Shown here in pieces: positions 1 through 12,233 of a stretch of DNA of 42,566 bases; positions within the stretch are counted from its first letter, which is position 1, and every line of letters begins with the position of its first letter. Position numbers and translations under genes: made by a program. The notes under the pieces were generated by a model. The model did not search any database. It was not told the origin of the DNA and saw nothing but the letters and a program-made list of their open reading frames with translations. The DNA is from Candidatus Saccharibacteria bacterium 49-20 (GTDB taxonomy: Bacteria; Patescibacteriota; Saccharimonadia; Saccharimonadales; Saccharimonadaceae). The stretch lies in NCBI GenBank assembly GCA_001897295.1, contig MKSN01000001.1:629575-672140 (forward strand), given 5' to 3'.

Positions 1-508
<508 letters not shown>

Positions 509-555
509 ATGTGATTCTGCATCACTTGACTCTTAAACATAATTAACTGACGATG

Positions 556-577
556 ATAATTTTCAGCGGAAAATTAT
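556..577 (-). other. perfect 9-bp inverted repeat in 16S leader
   Basis: ATAATTTTC / GAAAATTAT separated by AGCG, downstream of both candidate rRNA promoters and about 50 bases before the 16S start. It could be a leader hairpin or processing element. There is no run of T after it in the 16S direction, so it does not look like a terminator. The rest of 505-880 shows no gene. Confidence 0.4.
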
Positions 578-613
578 ACAAAGGCGCGAAGCCCGTATAA
601 TTAAACCGTTGAA

Positions 614-642
614 AATATTCGTTTGCACTACTAAATTGTCAA
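614..642 (-). promoter_or_regulatory. candidate rRNA promoter P2
   Basis: Minus strand: perfect -35 TTGACA at 642-637, 17-base spacer, weaker -10 AATATT at 619-614. It is in tandem with P1 and nearer to the 16S gene, an arrangement common for rRNA operons. Confidence 0.5.
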
Positions 643-776
643 AGTTTCGGTTTTAGGCGCTACCGTTATTTTCGTAAGGGCGCCGGAACGTCTTTATTTC
701 AAACTCCACGTTTGAGTGCCGATTATTAGGTAAGTTACTTGGTGGTTTGGCTTACCTTGTCGACCAGACTTTTCCA

Positions 777-805
777 ACTATACTCCAAAAAACCGTCTTG
801 GTCAA
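777..805 (-). promoter_or_regulatory. candidate rRNA promoter P1
   Basis: Minus strand: -35 TTGACC at 805-800, a 17-base spacer, and -10 TATAGT at 782-777. It lies between the end of the PAP2-like gene and the 16S gene, pointing at 16S. Transcription from here would give a leader of about 260 bases. Confidence 0.65.
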
Positions 806-879
806 CACCTTAAAGGCAGTATTTTTATTTTCTTTTTACAACACCCTCTCGCCTATATATAAAATAGTCCGCAGCAATG

Positions 880-1314
880 CTACAGACTGTGTATATATAC
901 AACCAGAATACCGACGATTAGTCCCAGTAAGGATCCGACCGCGACCTCGAGTGGCGTGTGCCCCATTGCAACACGCGGTAGTTTCACCTTACTCTTTTGC
1001 TCAACAAGAAGTGCGAGGATTGCGACGCCCTGTTCACCCGATGAGCGACGCACCATCATTGCGTCGTACAGAACGACACAAGTAAATAAGAATGCGACTG
1101 CAAAGAGCCCAGATTGCACACCATCAAGGGCGGCAACCACGGTCAGCAGTGCGACAGTAGTTGCGCTGTGCGCACTTGGCATATGCCCAGAAAGGTACAG
1201 CTGGCGATACGACGCCGGCCTCCCGAGCTTAAAGCTCGCTACCACATACTTTGACAACTGTGCCGTAATCCAGCCGATACCGGCTGCGATGATATATGGT
1301 GAGACGAGCTCCAT
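880..1314 (-). CDS. divergent PAP2-family (DUF212-type) membrane protein
   Basis: This 144-residue protein has about four hydrophobic segments. It carries the pattern of the divergent PAP2/DUF212 family: SGHMPSAHSA near residue 42, RRSSGEQ near 89 and GHTPLEV near 117. Family members resemble acid phosphatase/vanadium-haloperoxidase enzymes and sit in the membrane; the true substrate is not established. The ATG lies 3 bases after the gyrA stop, so it is probably co-transcribed with gyrB and gyrA. The link to gyrase is positional only. Stop codon TAG. Confidence 0.85.
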   Translation of the reverse strand: MELVSPYIIAAGIGWITAQLSKYVVASFKLGRPASYRQLYLSGHMPSAHSATTVALLTVVAALDGVQSGLFAVAFLFTCVVLYDAMMVRRSSGEQGVAILALLVEQKSKVKLPRVAMGHTPLEVAVGSLLGLIVGILVVYIHSL

Positions 1315-1317
1315 ACC

Positions 1318-3858
1318 CTACCCCTCTTTCTTAGTTTCTTTTGAATCTGCCTCTTCGGCTACTTCTTCTGTTTGCTTTGGAACGAATCCGAATGACGATA
1401 CCTTGTCGGCTTCATTGGTGCGCATAATGCGCACACCCTGAGTGGTACGTCCAAGTGTTGGAATGTCCTTAAGACCGACGCGGATTGCCTGACCCTTGCT
1501 TGAGATAAGCAGGATCTCTTCAGTGTCTTCTTCAAGTGAGCGCACCGCCACGATTGGACCGGTCTTTGCCGTCACTACTGCCGCCTTGATACCCACGCCA
1601 CCACGCTTGTGTGATGGGAAGAGGCTCGCCTTGGTGATCTTACCGTAGCCGTTGTCACTAATCACAAAGAGCTGTCCGTCATCGTTGGTCACAATGTCCA
1701 TACCAACCACGCTATCGTTTGGACGAAGGCGCACGCCGCGTACACCGCGAGCCGCACGACCCATTGGACGCGCGTCGCTTTCGCCGAAGCGAATCGCTTG
1801 GCCGGCGCTGGTTGAGATGATGACATCATCCTTACCAGAAGTACGCTTAATCCAGCGAAGTTCATCACCGTCGTCGAGCTTAATCGCAATTAAGCCGTTT
1901 GTACGAATGTTGGCGTAGTCCTTCAGTGGAGTCTTCTTCACGGTACCCTTAATAGTTGCCATAAAGAGGTAGCCTTCTTCGCTCGCGTCTTTTTCGTGCT
2001 TAATGATCGAAGTAATCTTCTCTTCTGGTTGAAGTGCAAGCAGATTGACCGCCGCAACACCCTTCGCCGCAAGGCTGGCCGCAGGGACTTCGTACGCCTT
2101 AAGGCGGAATACGCGACCCTTATTAGTGAAGAAGAAGAGCCAGTCGTGCGTGTTTGCAGGAATCAGCTGGTCAATGACGTCCTCTTCCTTAGTGGTCATG
2201 CCTCGCTTGCCCTTACCGCCACGGTTTTGGCGGCGGTATTCAGTAATAAGCGTACGCTTGATGTAGTTTTCGGTAGTGAGCAGCACGACACTTTCCTCTT
2301 CAGGAATGAGCTCTTCGTCGCTAAACTTACCGAGTTCGTGGTTAATAATTTGAGACTTGCGAGGGTCGCCGTACTTCTCTTTCATTTCAAGAAGTTCAGT
2401 CTTAATAATCGCAAGGATTTCGTTTTCATCGGCCAGAATCTCTTCGTAGCGTGCAATCGCCTTGAGGAGTTCATTGAGCTCGTTTTCGATCGCTTCACGC
2501 TCGAGTCCTGTAAGGCGGCGGAGCTGCATCGCAAGGATTGCTTGTGCCTGAATCTCAGAAAGCTTAAATGACTTAATCAAGTTCTTTTGGGCTTCATCGG
2601 AGGTCTTACTTGCACGGATGATACGGATTACTTCGTCGATGTTATCAAGCGCAATCTTGTAACCTTCCAAGATGTGTGCGCGTTCACGAGCCTTACGAAG
2701 TTCGAACTCAGTACGACGGCGAACCACTTTTTGACGGTGCGTCACAAACTCTTGAAGCATTTCTTGAATGCCAAGAATCTTTGGTTGAATACCATCAATA
2801 AGCGCCAACATGTTGTAATTGAAACTACTTTGGAGTGCAGTCAGCTTGTAGAGTTGGTTGAGTACCTTCTTAGGGTAGCCGTCCTTCTTTACCTCAATAA
2901 CAATACGCACTTTACCGCGTGAACTTTCGTCGCGCAGGTCGCTAATACTAATCTTCTTGTCTTTGTAGAGCTCAGCGATCTTTTCAACAAGTGATGCTTT
3001 ATTTACACCATATGGGATCTCGGTCACGATAATTTGGTGACGGCCCTTTTTGGTCTCTTCGATGTTTGCAACCGCGCGCATCGTGACACTTCCACGACCG
3101 GTAAGGTACGCCTGCTTCATTGGCGCGCCGCCGTAGACCACTGCGCCCGTTGGGAAGTCTGGACCCTTTACGTGCTTCAAGATGTCATCGATTGTCGCAT
3201 GTTCGTTGTCGATCATTTCAATGGCTGCGTCAACCAATTCACCAAGGTTGTGTGGTGGAATGTTGGTCGCCATACCCACGGCAATACCGATCTGACCGTT
3301 CAGAAGGAGGTTTGGCACCTTCGCAGGAAGCACAACCGGCTCTTGCTCTGAACCATCGTAGTTATCGCGGAAGTCGACAGTTTGCTTTTCAATGTCAGCA
3401 AGCATTTCGTCAGAGAACTTCTGAAGACGGGCCTCGGTGTAACGACTTGCGGCTGCTGGGTCGCCGTCCATTGAGCCAAAGTTACCCTGTCCTTGGACGA
3501 GTGGGTAACGAAGTGACCAAGGTTGTGCCAAACGGACCATTGAGTCGTAAATTGCAGAGTCACCGTGCGGGTGGTACTTACCCATCACATCACCGACGAT
3601 ACGCGCACTCTTTACGAACTTCGCGTTGCTACGGTTACCGTTCACGTTCATTGAGTGAAGGATACGACGGTGCACCGGCTTAAGACCGTCACGGACGTCT
3701 GGAAGCGCACGGTCGATAATGACGCTCATTGAGTAACGGAAGAAGCTGTCTTCCATCACATTTTCAAGGCTGCGTCGTTCTACACCTGCAACTTCTGGTT
3801 GGAGGATTTCCCCTTCTTCAGGGATGTTTTCGTTTTGTGGTAGGTTGTCTTCGTTCAT
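1318..3858 (-). CDS. gyrA: DNA gyrase subunit A
   Basis: GyrA (846 residues) cuts and rejoins DNA in the GyrA2-GyrB2 gyrase, which introduces negative supercoils. The catalytic tyrosine is Y140 in [10 protein letters not shown]. The quinolone-resistance region [13 protein letters not shown] (94-106) has wild-type-like Ser101 and Asp105. The C-terminal half has the beta-pinwheel repeats. The GyrA box reads QNRGGKG instead of the usual QRRGGKG, a one-residue change in the motif needed for DNA wrapping. An AAGGA ribosome site precedes the ATG, 17 bases after gyrB. ParC is the alternative, but the GyrA box and gyrB linkage favour GyrA. Confidence 0.96.
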   Translation of the reverse strand: MNEDNLPQNENIPEEGEILQPEVAGVERRSLENVMEDSFFRYSMSVIIDRALPDVRDGLKPVHRRILHSMNVNGNRSNAKFVKSARIVGDVMGKYHPHGDSAIYDSMVRLAQPWSLRYPLVQGQGNFGSMDGDPAAASRYTEARLQKFSDEMLADIEKQTVDFRDNYDGSEQEPVVLPAKVPNLLLNGQIGIAVGMATNIPPHNLGELVDAAIEMIDNEHATIDDILKHVKGPDFPTGAVVYGGAPMKQAYLTGRGSVTMRAVANIEETKKGRHQIIVTEIPYGVNKASLVEKIAELYKDKKISISDLRDESSRGKVRIVIEVKKDGYPKKVLNQLYKLTALQSSFNYNMLALIDGIQPKILGIQEMLQEFVTHRQKVVRRRTEFELRKARERAHILEGYKIALDNIDEVIRIIRASKTSDEAQKNLIKSFKLSEIQAQAILAMQLRRLTGLEREAIENELNELLKAIARYEEILADENEILAIIKTELLEMKEKYGDPRKSQIINHELGKFSDEELIPEEESVVLLTTENYIKRTLITEYRRQNRGGKGKRGMTTKEEDVIDQLIPANTHDWLFFFTNKGRVFRLKAYEVPAASLAAKGVAAVNLLALQPEEKITSIIKHEKDASEEGYLFMATIKGTVKKTPLKDYANIRTNGLIAIKLDDGDELRWIKRTSGKDDVIISTSAGQAIRFGESDARPMGRAARGVRGVRLRPNDSVVGMDIVTNDDGQLFVISDNGYGKITKASLFPSHKRGGVGIKAAVVTAKTGPIVAVRSLEEDTEEILLISSKGQAIRVGLKDIPTLGRTTQGVRIMRTNEADKVSSFGFVPKQTEEVAEEADSKETKKEG

Positions 3859-3875
3859 AACTGTTTCCTTATCCC

Positions 3876-5876
<2,001 letters not shown>

Positions 5877-5888
5877 TCATTCTTTAGC

Positions 5889-5910
5889 CCGGATTCGAAA
5901 GCGAATTCGG
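5889..5910 (-). promoter_or_regulatory. hairpin in gyrB leader
   Basis: A 9-bp stem (one G-U pair in RNA) with loop CTTT, inside the roughly 95-base untranslated leader between the gyrB promoter and its ATG. No T run follows, so it is not a standard terminator. A role in supercoiling-sensitive or post-transcriptional control of gyrase is possible but only inferred. Confidence 0.4.
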
Positions 5911-5951
5911 ACTGTCTTTCGCGGACGCCCACCGGCCGTTTATCTGCATCA

Positions 5952-5960
5952 AGTATACCA
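5952..5960 (-). promoter_or_regulatory. extended -10 promoter for gyrB operon
   Basis: Minus strand TGGTATACT, a TGn-extended -10. No good -35 is seen 17 bases upstream. It is the only convincing promoter before gyrB and gives a leader of about 95 bases. Confidence 0.55.
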
Positions 5961-6025
5961 CATTCGCTAAAGTGCAACTACACCTCTTGGTGAAACGAAT
6001 ATTGAACACAAAATTTCACTAAATT

Positions 6026-6054
6026 TTGCTTGCGTTGAACATATTTCTTATGCT
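6026..6054 (+). promoter_or_regulatory. candidate promoter for surface-protein operon
   Basis: -35 TTGCTT at 6026-6031, 17-base spacer, -10 TATGCT at 6049-6054. An overlapping reading TGCTAATCT is an extended -10 alternative. It is divergent from the gyrB promoter in the 250-base intergenic region. Confidence 0.45.
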
Positions 6055-6101
6055 AATCTTTTTAACAAGAGGTATTACTACTATAAAAACCAAAAATATA
6101 T

Positions 6102-7658
6102 ATGTTTAAGAAGATTGTATCCCAACTCTCCTTTAGCCCCGCCTTAGTCGGGCAGCTTGGCTTTTACGCAAAGCGTCTGCGAAAAGAACAGACGACTCGC
6201 CGCCTAGGCCTTATCTTTGTCGCGCTCGCACTCGTTGTGCAAAGCTTAGTAGTATTCCAAGCTCCAGAGCCAGCTAACGCCGCAAACCCAGGCGACATGA
6301 TCCCGGGTGGTCTTGGGCTCGGTTCAGCGCGAAGCTTCAATAACTTCCTTGGCCCTTACGACCGTAACGAACGCCACCTAAAGGACATTTATAACTACTT
6401 CGGCATTACCCGCGAGGAAATCACCGCAACGCAATTCGGTACATTCGTGACTGGCAACAAAATTGGTTGGGGCTTTGAAAACCGTAGCGGCGCAACCGCC
6501 GTTTCTATTACTGACGGAAACTACAAGCCCGTCACTACCCTATACGGACGTCCGCTTAATATTGCCAACGGCTCAAACGCAAAAATCTGGGCGTACATTG
6601 GCTACTCAAAGAAGGTTGGGTGGTTTGCAATCATGCAGTACTGCGGTAACCTGATTACCGACATCTACCCGAGCCCGCCGACTCCTCCACCAGCACCTGC
6701 AAATATTGTTGCGTCAAAAACAGCACTCAACACCACGCAAAATATCGACGCGTCGAAGAAAGCCGCGCAAGCAAATGACAAGATCACTTACACCATTACC
6801 GCCAAGAATACTGGCGGTACTGCGAAAGTTGTCGACTTCTCCGACAACCTACGTGAAGTCCTTGCCTACTCAAAGCTGACAAATAATGGCGGAGGTACGT
6901 TTAACACCTCGACCATGGCACTCAGTTGGCCGTCGGTGAGCATCGCACCGGGACAAACGGTTACCCATGCCTATACGGTGCAAATGAATAGTTCGCTTGT
7001 TTCAACCACCACGACCTGTTCGATGAAGAATGCCTTTACCAACCATGTCGTGACCGTGCCGGTCGGCTGTGTGACCCCACCTGCAAAGATTGAAACAAAT
7101 AAGACTGCCCTTAACATTACGCAGGGCAACGTCGACGCGACTAAAGTAACCGCGAAAGAAAACGATCGTATTACTTTTAACATCACCGTCCAAAACACCG
7201 GTGGTACTACAAAGAAGTTCACTTTTGAAGACAACATCGGCGACACCCTCGAGTACTCAAAGCTCGTTGATAACGGCGGCGGTATCTACAGCGAAGCGAC
7301 TCGCATGCTGAGCTGGCCAGAAATCGACCTCAAGGCTGGTGAAAAGCAAGTGCGTACCTTCACCGTGCAGATCCTTTCAACCATCCCCGCAACCCCACAG
7401 GGTATCAGTGATGCAAGTTCCTACGACTGTAAGATCGAGAATGCATTCTACACCTCATCAGTCATCATTCCTGTCACATGCCCAACACCTAAGGTTATTG
7501 AGCAAGTCGTGCCAGAGCTTCCAAAGACTGGCCCAACCGAAAACATGCTCTTTGCAGGTATTGTGCTCGCCGTCGTCAGCTTCTTCTACTTCCGCGCACG
7601 TCAACTTGGTACAGAAGTACGACTTATCCGTCGTGATGTGAATGGAGGAACAATTTAA
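6102..7658 (+). CDS. LPXTG-anchored surface protein with two DUF11-like repeats
   Basis: This 518-residue protein appears exported and cell-wall anchored. Residues 1-62 have a long basic start, a hydrophobic run (LGLIFVALALVVQSLVVF) and a likely signal-peptidase site after ANA. Residues about 63-200 form an N-terminal module I do not recognise. Two related repeats of about 125 residues follow (near 204-325 and 327-465), each with K-A-LN-TQ, a TYTI/TFNI-x-NTGGT strand, NNGGG/DNGGG and a C-x-x-x-N pair, resembling DUF11/CARDB bacterial Ig folds. The C terminus has LPKTG at 473-477, a hydrophobic stretch and a basic tail, the layout of a sortase signal. No sortase is in the window. Confidence 0.85.
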   Translation: MFKKIVSQLSFSPALVGQLGFYAKRLRKEQTTRRLGLIFVALALVVQSLVVFQAPEPANAANPGDMIPGGLGLGSARSFNNFLGPYDRNERHLKDIYNYFGITREEITATQFGTFVTGNKIGWGFENRSGATAVSITDGNYKPVTTLYGRPLNIANGSNAKIWAYIGYSKKVGWFAIMQYCGNLITDIYPSPPTPPPAPANIVASKTALNTTQNIDASKKAAQANDKITYTITAKNTGGTAKVVDFSDNLREVLAYSKLTNNGGGTFNTSTMALSWPSVSIAPGQTVTHAYTVQMNSSLVSTTTTCSMKNAFTNHVVTVPVGCVTPPAKIETNKTALNITQGNVDATKVTAKENDRITFNITVQNTGGTTKKFTFEDNIGDTLEYSKLVDNGGGIYSEATRMLSWPEIDLKAGEKQVRTFTVQILSTIPATPQGISDASSYDCKIENAFYTSSVIIPVTCPTPKVIEQVVPELPKTGPTENMLFAGIVLAVVSFFYFRARQLGTEVRLIRRDVNGGTI

Positions 7659-8254
7659 TGGGTGCGGAACAATTCCATGGAGACGCTCCTGAGACAAAGA
7701 GCCCTGAAAAAGAGCTCAGTCCAGAGCAGCTCGAAAGCTACCTCAAGGCCGAAGCGTCGGTTGAGCGAGCGCTTGAACAAAGTAACGTAGAAAACGGCGA
7801 GAAAGCCGAATCAGAAGCGCGCCACGAAGCCCTGAAAGAGGCTGTGAGCGTCGAAAAAGGCAGCGCGGAAAAGAAGCGCAAAGAATCTTCTGCATCCCCT
7901 GCCAAGCGTCGTCACGGCGTTGTCAGTAAGAAAGAGCGCAACGCAAGCTACAAACATCACATGAAGCAGCTTCAGAGCGAGCTTAGCCCTGCGCAGCGCA
8001 CATTTAGTAAGTTTATTCACAACCCTGTCGTCGAGAAGACAAGCGAAGCAGTCGGAAGCACCGTTGCGCGACCAAATGCAATCCTCGCAGGTGCAGTCGT
8101 CGCCTTCTTCCTTGTACTTGCCGTATATCTTGTATCAAAGTTCTACGGCTATACCCTCTCAGGCTTCGAAACCATCGGTGCCTTCATCGTTGGATGGATC
8201 TTGGGTATGCTCTATGACTTCTTTAAAGTCATGGTGACCGGCAAGAAAGCCTAA
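7658..8254 (+). CDS. unknown protein: charged N-terminal region plus two membrane segments
   Basis: I do not recognise this 198-residue protein. Residues 1-110 are rich in Glu, Lys, Ala and Ser and probably helical or disordered (KKRKESS, KRRHGVVSKKER). Two hydrophobic segments lie near 142-163 and 168-190. Its ATG overlaps the stop of the LPXTG gene (TAATG) and is preceded by GGAGG, so the two are translationally coupled. It may be a membrane partner of the surface protein; that is inferred only from coupling. Confidence 0.8.
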   Translation: MGAEQFHGDAPETKSPEKELSPEQLESYLKAEASVERALEQSNVENGEKAESEARHEALKEAVSVEKGSAEKKRKESSASPAKRRHGVVSKKERNASYKHHMKQLQSELSPAQRTFSKFIHNPVVEKTSEAVGSTVARPNAILAGAVVAFFLVLAVYLVSKFYGYTLSGFETIGAFIVGWILGMLYDFFKVMVTGKKA

Positions 8255-8273
8255 CCCATTGCGTAGTATATTC

Positions 8274-8300
8274 AAAAGCCCCTCGAGTGAGGGGCTTTTT
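8274..8300. terminator. bidirectional terminator
   Basis: AAAAGCCCCTC, a short loop and GAGGGGCTTTTT. A G+C-rich stem flanked by A and T runs serves the rightward surface-protein operon and the convergent ATPase gene. Confidence 0.9.
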
Positions 8301-8318
8301 AGTGGTGTTGCGTAGGTT

Positions 8319-11264
8319 TTATCGCAGCTTCACCGATACGCCGTCGTCAGACGCATTCGCCGAGGTGTCGCGAATATGAAGCTTCTCTGGCTCTATAGGA
8401 GCAACAGGCTGCACCGGTGCAGGTGCTGGGGCTGGGGCTGACGTCGACAAGGCTGGCTTCGAAGGGCTATTCACTTTCGGAAGAGGCTTTGGTGCCTCAG
8501 GCTTCACTGGTTGTGGCGCAGCGACAACCGGCTGGGGTGCACTTGGGCTAAGTTGGGCGGTTGGACCAAAGGCCGGGTTTGGCGCCGGTGCTGCGGCAGC
8601 TGGTTTTTGCTGGCTCACGATTTGCTGACGCTTTGAAAGCCACTCATCGAGGAACGATGGCTGCTTAGGTGCTGATAGTCCCGCACCCTGCGGCACAACA
8701 GGAGCCTGTCCAGGTGCAACTGGCGTCGCCGATGAGTTTGGACCCACTCCAGCTGGACCACCCGCCCTAAAGGCCGCCATACGCTCTTCTTGCGCCTTCT
8801 TGAGGGCTGCCATCTTCTGCTTCTTTACTTCATCGCCAATGGCCATGCGCTTAAAGAACTCTTGCTCAACTTGTGCACGCGGCTTACCAAACTTAGTTGC
8901 AGAAAGCTTCTTAAGTGCATCTCGCAGTTGTGGGTTCGCCTGCCCAAGTGGTGGCAGTAGCGACATACTGAATGCCGCCGACGGAACATCCTGAATCATC
9001 ACCGATGCGACCGTCTGGAAGTTTGGCATACGGGTCAGGTCTTCGACATCAAAGGTTGGAGTGAATTTCTTAACCAAAATCTCGGCGTCGGTAATACCAA
9101 TACGTCCGCTAATGACCGTACCGATGTTACCAAGAATTGCTTCACGAATTTGATCGGTCAACTGGGTCATAAACTGGTTCGCCAAGATAAGGCTAAGGCG
9201 ATACTTACGAGCTTCCGACAGAATGGTCGCAAAGCTATCGGTCGCGAAGTTCTGGAACTCGTCCACGTAGAGGCTAAAGTCTTGGCGCTCTGATTCTGGC
9301 ATATCCGCACGACCCATGGCTGCGGCGTTGAACTTCATCACGAAGATCATGCCAAGGAGTTGCGAGTTCAACTCACCTACTCGGCCCTTTGAGAGGTTCA
9401 CGAGTAGGATCTTTTTGTTATCCATAATCTCGCGTAGATTAAAGCCACTCTTGGTTTGACCAATAATATTACGCATCATGTCGTTTGCCAGGAAGGCACC
9501 GAACTTACTCGCAAACCATCCGAGCATTTCACCCTTCGAGCTTTCAGTGGTTTGCGCCATTTCCTTATTCCAGAAGTCGAGCACGGTTTGGGTGGTGACG
9601 TGCTTAATCTTCTCGTCGGCAAAGGCCTGATCAATGAATACCTGCTGAACGTCGAGGAACGACGAACCGTTCGGGTCGGCCATCACGGTCAATGCGGCGT
9701 TACGGAACCACGACTCGAAGCGTGGACCAATGATACCGGTGTGTCCTGGGTCGTACAGCTTATAGAGCATGGCGATAGTTTCTTGAATAATAAAGTCGCG
9801 TTGGTCTTGGTTTTCGAACTCAAACAAGTTGAGGCCCACTGGCATCTCCATGTCACCCGGCGCAAAGTAAATCACGTCTTCAACACGTTCTTTTGGCACC
9901 ATGCCAAGAAGTTCTTCGGCCGAGTCACCGTGTGGGTCGATAAACGCGAAGCCACGACCGTCCATCATGTCTTGGTAGGCAAGGTTCTCAAGCAGCTTCG
10001 ACTTACCCGTACCGGTCTGTCCAATAATGTAGCTGTGGCGACGGCGATCTTTCGTACCAAGGCGAATCGGCTTTTTAGTGCCACGGAACTCGTTGTACCC
10101 AAGCAAGAACCCTTCTTCCATGATCTGCGTTGGGCCATCCACCTGCTTTGCAGACTGGCGCTGCACCTGCGAGGTTGGAATCGAGTTTTGGTTTGGCAGG
10201 TGGAAGATGGTCGCGAGCTCAACGGTGTTAAGGACGTTTTGATTCACCTCTTGTGGGAAAAACCTAAAGATATAGGCCGTCACGAATTCTTCGATATTCT
10301 TTGATACCGCAAACTTAAAACCGTTATTCTGAGTTGAATCAAACAGCGAAAACGCCGCAACGACGTTATTCATAAGTGCCTGCGAACGAGCTGACGTGTT
10401 TGATGACGCAACCACACGAATAAGGGTTTCGTACGCCGGGTATCTCGTCTTGTCATCAATTGCTTCAACGGTAGCTTGCTCGATAGAACTGAGCTGCTTA
10501 TCTTCAACCTTCACTTCGTGGGACTCAGGCGGCTTCCAGAGTGCTTCAAGAATTCCGGTCATGATGGTAGCGGTGCCACCCTTCTTGCCCTTATTCTTAC
10601 GAATATTCTCGGCGACTGACTGCCCTGCCTTAGCCCAACCCTCTTGTGCGGGGCGAATAAGGATTTGAATACCCACGCCGTCTTCACGCGTTGCGCCAGA
10701 AAGTGCATTAAGGAGTGCGCGTGAGGCATCGCGCTTTGACTCTTGGTAGGTTGCGATTGGATACGCAAAGTCTTTCTTTAATGTAAACTCACCACCTATT
10801 GTGCCGCTCATACGACCCGCGGGATTAAAGATGTTACGCTCACTCACCTCTTCAAGGCGTGCCGATGGATACGCCGCGGCGACAGCTTGTTGAATGACAT
10901 CAATAAGCGAAACAGGAACGACTGCATAATAATGTACCAGGCCTTCGTGGGCGACAATCTCGAATGAAATGTGGCGCTGTCCATAAATGCGGCTTTTGAA
11001 GCCCTTGGTCGCGGTGCTGGCAATAATGTTATACATCACCTGTGCTTGGCTCAGCACCTCTTCGGTCAGGTCGCGTTCGTCACGGCCATTGCCTTCGATG
11101 TCAGAACTAATAGGCGGAATATGAATATAAAGCGGGACCATTTTAAGGCCACGTTCATAGTTCTTCGCTTCGCGAACCACCTTACGGTACTGCATGAATA
11201 CAAAGCCACCCACGACTGCGATTGCAATCAGGACAATGGCTACCGTAATGATGACTCCCAACAC
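8319..11264 (-). CDS. VirD4/TraD-like membrane ATPase (type IV coupling-protein family)
   Basis: This 981-residue protein has one N-terminal membrane segment (about 3-25). A roughly 370-residue region of unknown fold follows, then a RecA-like ATPase core. Walker A is GQTGTGKS at 415-422, followed by FAFIDPHGDSAEE; Walker B is YVDEFQNF at 666-673; a sensor-like ANQFMTQL lies near 695. This is the pattern of type IV secretion coupling proteins and related FtsK/HerA DNA pumps. The tail from about 800 is rich in Pro and Ala and probably unstructured. No other conjugation gene is nearby, so DNA or protein transport in the cell envelope is inferred. AAGGGAG-like bases (from the reverse of CTCCCTC) lie before the ATG. 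Confidence 0.85.
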   Translation of the reverse strand: MLGVIITVAIVLIAIAVVGGFVFMQYRKVVREAKNYERGLKMVPLYIHIPPISSDIEGNGRDERDLTEEVLSQAQVMYNIIASTATKGFKSRIYGQRHISFEIVAHEGLVHYYAVVPVSLIDVIQQAVAAAYPSARLEEVSERNIFNPAGRMSGTIGGEFTLKKDFAYPIATYQESKRDASRALLNALSGATREDGVGIQILIRPAQEGWAKAGQSVAENIRKNKGKKGGTATIMTGILEALWKPPESHEVKVEDKQLSSIEQATVEAIDDKTRYPAYETLIRVVASSNTSARSQALMNNVVAAFSLFDSTQNNGFKFAVSKNIEEFVTAYIFRFFPQEVNQNVLNTVELATIFHLPNQNSIPTSQVQRQSAKQVDGPTQIMEEGFLLGYNEFRGTKKPIRLGTKDRRRHSYIIGQTGTGKSKLLENLAYQDMMDGRGFAFIDPHGDSAEELLGMVPKERVEDVIYFAPGDMEMPVGLNLFEFENQDQRDFIIQETIAMLYKLYDPGHTGIIGPRFESWFRNAALTVMADPNGSSFLDVQQVFIDQAFADEKIKHVTTQTVLDFWNKEMAQTTESSKGEMLGWFASKFGAFLANDMMRNIIGQTKSGFNLREIMDNKKILLVNLSKGRVGELNSQLLGMIFVMKFNAAAMGRADMPESERQDFSLYVDEFQNFATDSFATILSEARKYRLSLILANQFMTQLTDQIREAILGNIGTVISGRIGITDAEILVKKFTPTFDVEDLTRMPNFQTVASVMIQDVPSAAFSMSLLPPLGQANPQLRDALKKLSATKFGKPRAQVEQEFFKRMAIGDEVKKQKMAALKKAQEERMAAFRAGGPAGVGPNSSATPVAPGQAPVVPQGAGLSAPKQPSFLDEWLSKRQQIVSQQKPAAAAPAPNPAFGPTAQLSPSAPQPVVAAPQPVKPEAPKPLPKVNSPSKPALSTSAPAPAPAPVQPVAPIEPEKLHIRDTSANASDDGVSVKLR

Positions 11265-11293
11265 GCTCCCTCTTCTCTTTTAGTTATATCGGC

Positions 11294-11725
11294 CTATTCG
11301 CTGGCGCCGACGACCTTGCCGTATCGTTTCTGCAGATAATCTCGCTGTAGCTCGTTCACCTTCTGGGTTCTCGCATGCGGATCATCCCTTGTCTGCTCGA
11401 TAATCTCTTTTGCCTTATCGACCCATTCTTTTTCGATAAGGTCTTCGTCGGCGGCCACTAGTGGCGTAGCCATAGAAGGCGCCGAGGTGTCCTGCGGAGG
11501 CGCCTGCACTGGCGGCGCTACCGGCACAGGAGTCGCCATGGCTGCAGCAGCTGCGGCGTCACTTGCGCGCGCACCCGCTTCAGCTGCCTGTTCAAAGCGC
11601 TCCTGACCTCGTTCTAATCCAGTCTCGAGCGGCGGCAAAGACGGGACATTTTCGGGCCCAATTACCGGTGCGACGGACGCTTGTTCAACACCCGGTACAT
11701 TTACACGAGAATTCTCTGGTTGCAT
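11294..11725 (-). CDS. unknown Pro/Ala-rich small protein
   Basis: I do not recognise this 143-residue protein. Residues 1-80 are Pro/Ala-rich and likely disordered. The last 50 residues are charged and helical (EKEWVDKAKEIIEQTRDD, NELQRDYLQKRYGK). I chose the ATG at 11725 because an extended -10 (TGC TATACT) ends 7 bases before it, so the mRNA would be leaderless. A longer reading from a TTG at 11797 would put that promoter inside the gene. It lies 29 bases upstream of the VirD4-like gene on the same strand, which has a similar Pro/Ala-rich tail. Confidence 0.75.
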   Translation of the reverse strand: MQPENSRVNVPGVEQASVAPVIGPENVPSLPPLETGLERGQERFEQAAEAGARASDAAAAAAMATPVPVAPPVQAPPQDTSAPSMATPLVAADEDLIEKEWVDKAKEIIEQTRDDPHARTQKVNELQRDYLQKRYGKVVGASE

Positions 11726-11843
11726 ATCTGAAAGTATAGCACAAGAAGGTGAGTGAAAAACATAACACTTATGTTTTTCCGAAGCTTCGCAGTGCAATGT
11801 CGCGCCCTAGCGCGAGATAGCACAAATGAGCCACGCCGATCCC

Positions 11844-12230
11844 CTACTTCATCCGCTTACTAACGTACAAACAAGCCACAACTTCAAAAATAATCACAAG
11901 AATAAATTCATAAATACCGATCGATTGCACCGACTGGAGTCCAATCAGCATCACCGGTGCAGCCGCGAGCACCGTACTAAAGTAGTATGCACGCCGAAAT
12001 TCCATCTTAAGAAGCGGTTTGCGAAGCGTCATCCCCGAGGACACCATGACGATCAAGCGATTGATACCAAACAAAAAAAAGCTTATCACGCCCACAAAGG
12101 TCAGATAAGCTGTTACAAAAATCACGAGAAGACCGAAAGGCCCGGCTGTTGCTGGCGAGGTGAAAGTCAGCATAAGGCTTAGCACGACAAGGCTTGCTAA
12201 GGAAATTGTTGCGATTAAACGTGGTAACAT
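11844..12230 (-). CDS. small four-helix membrane protein, unknown function
   Basis: This 128-residue protein has four predicted membrane segments (about 5-25, 30-55, 78-98 and 103-122) with a short charged loop RKPLLKMEFRR. I see no family motif. The ATG at 12230 is chosen because TGC TATAGT ends 7 bases upstream, making a leaderless transcript. The -10 overlaps a second one on the plus strand that would drive the large structured RNA. A longer reading to 12287 is unlikely. Confidence 0.75.
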   Translation of the reverse strand: MLPRLIATISLASLVVLSLMLTFTSPATAGPFGLLVIFVTAYLTFVGVISFFLFGINRLIVMVSSGMTLRKPLLKMEFRRAYYFSTVLAAAPVMLIGLQSVQSIGIYEFILVIIFEVVACLYVSKRMK

Positions 12231-12233
12231 CCC

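Noticed and set aside
747-1441. Plus-strand ORFs across the rRNA promoter and PAP2 gene
   Set aside because: They lie opposite a recognised gene and promoter and have no protein-like features.
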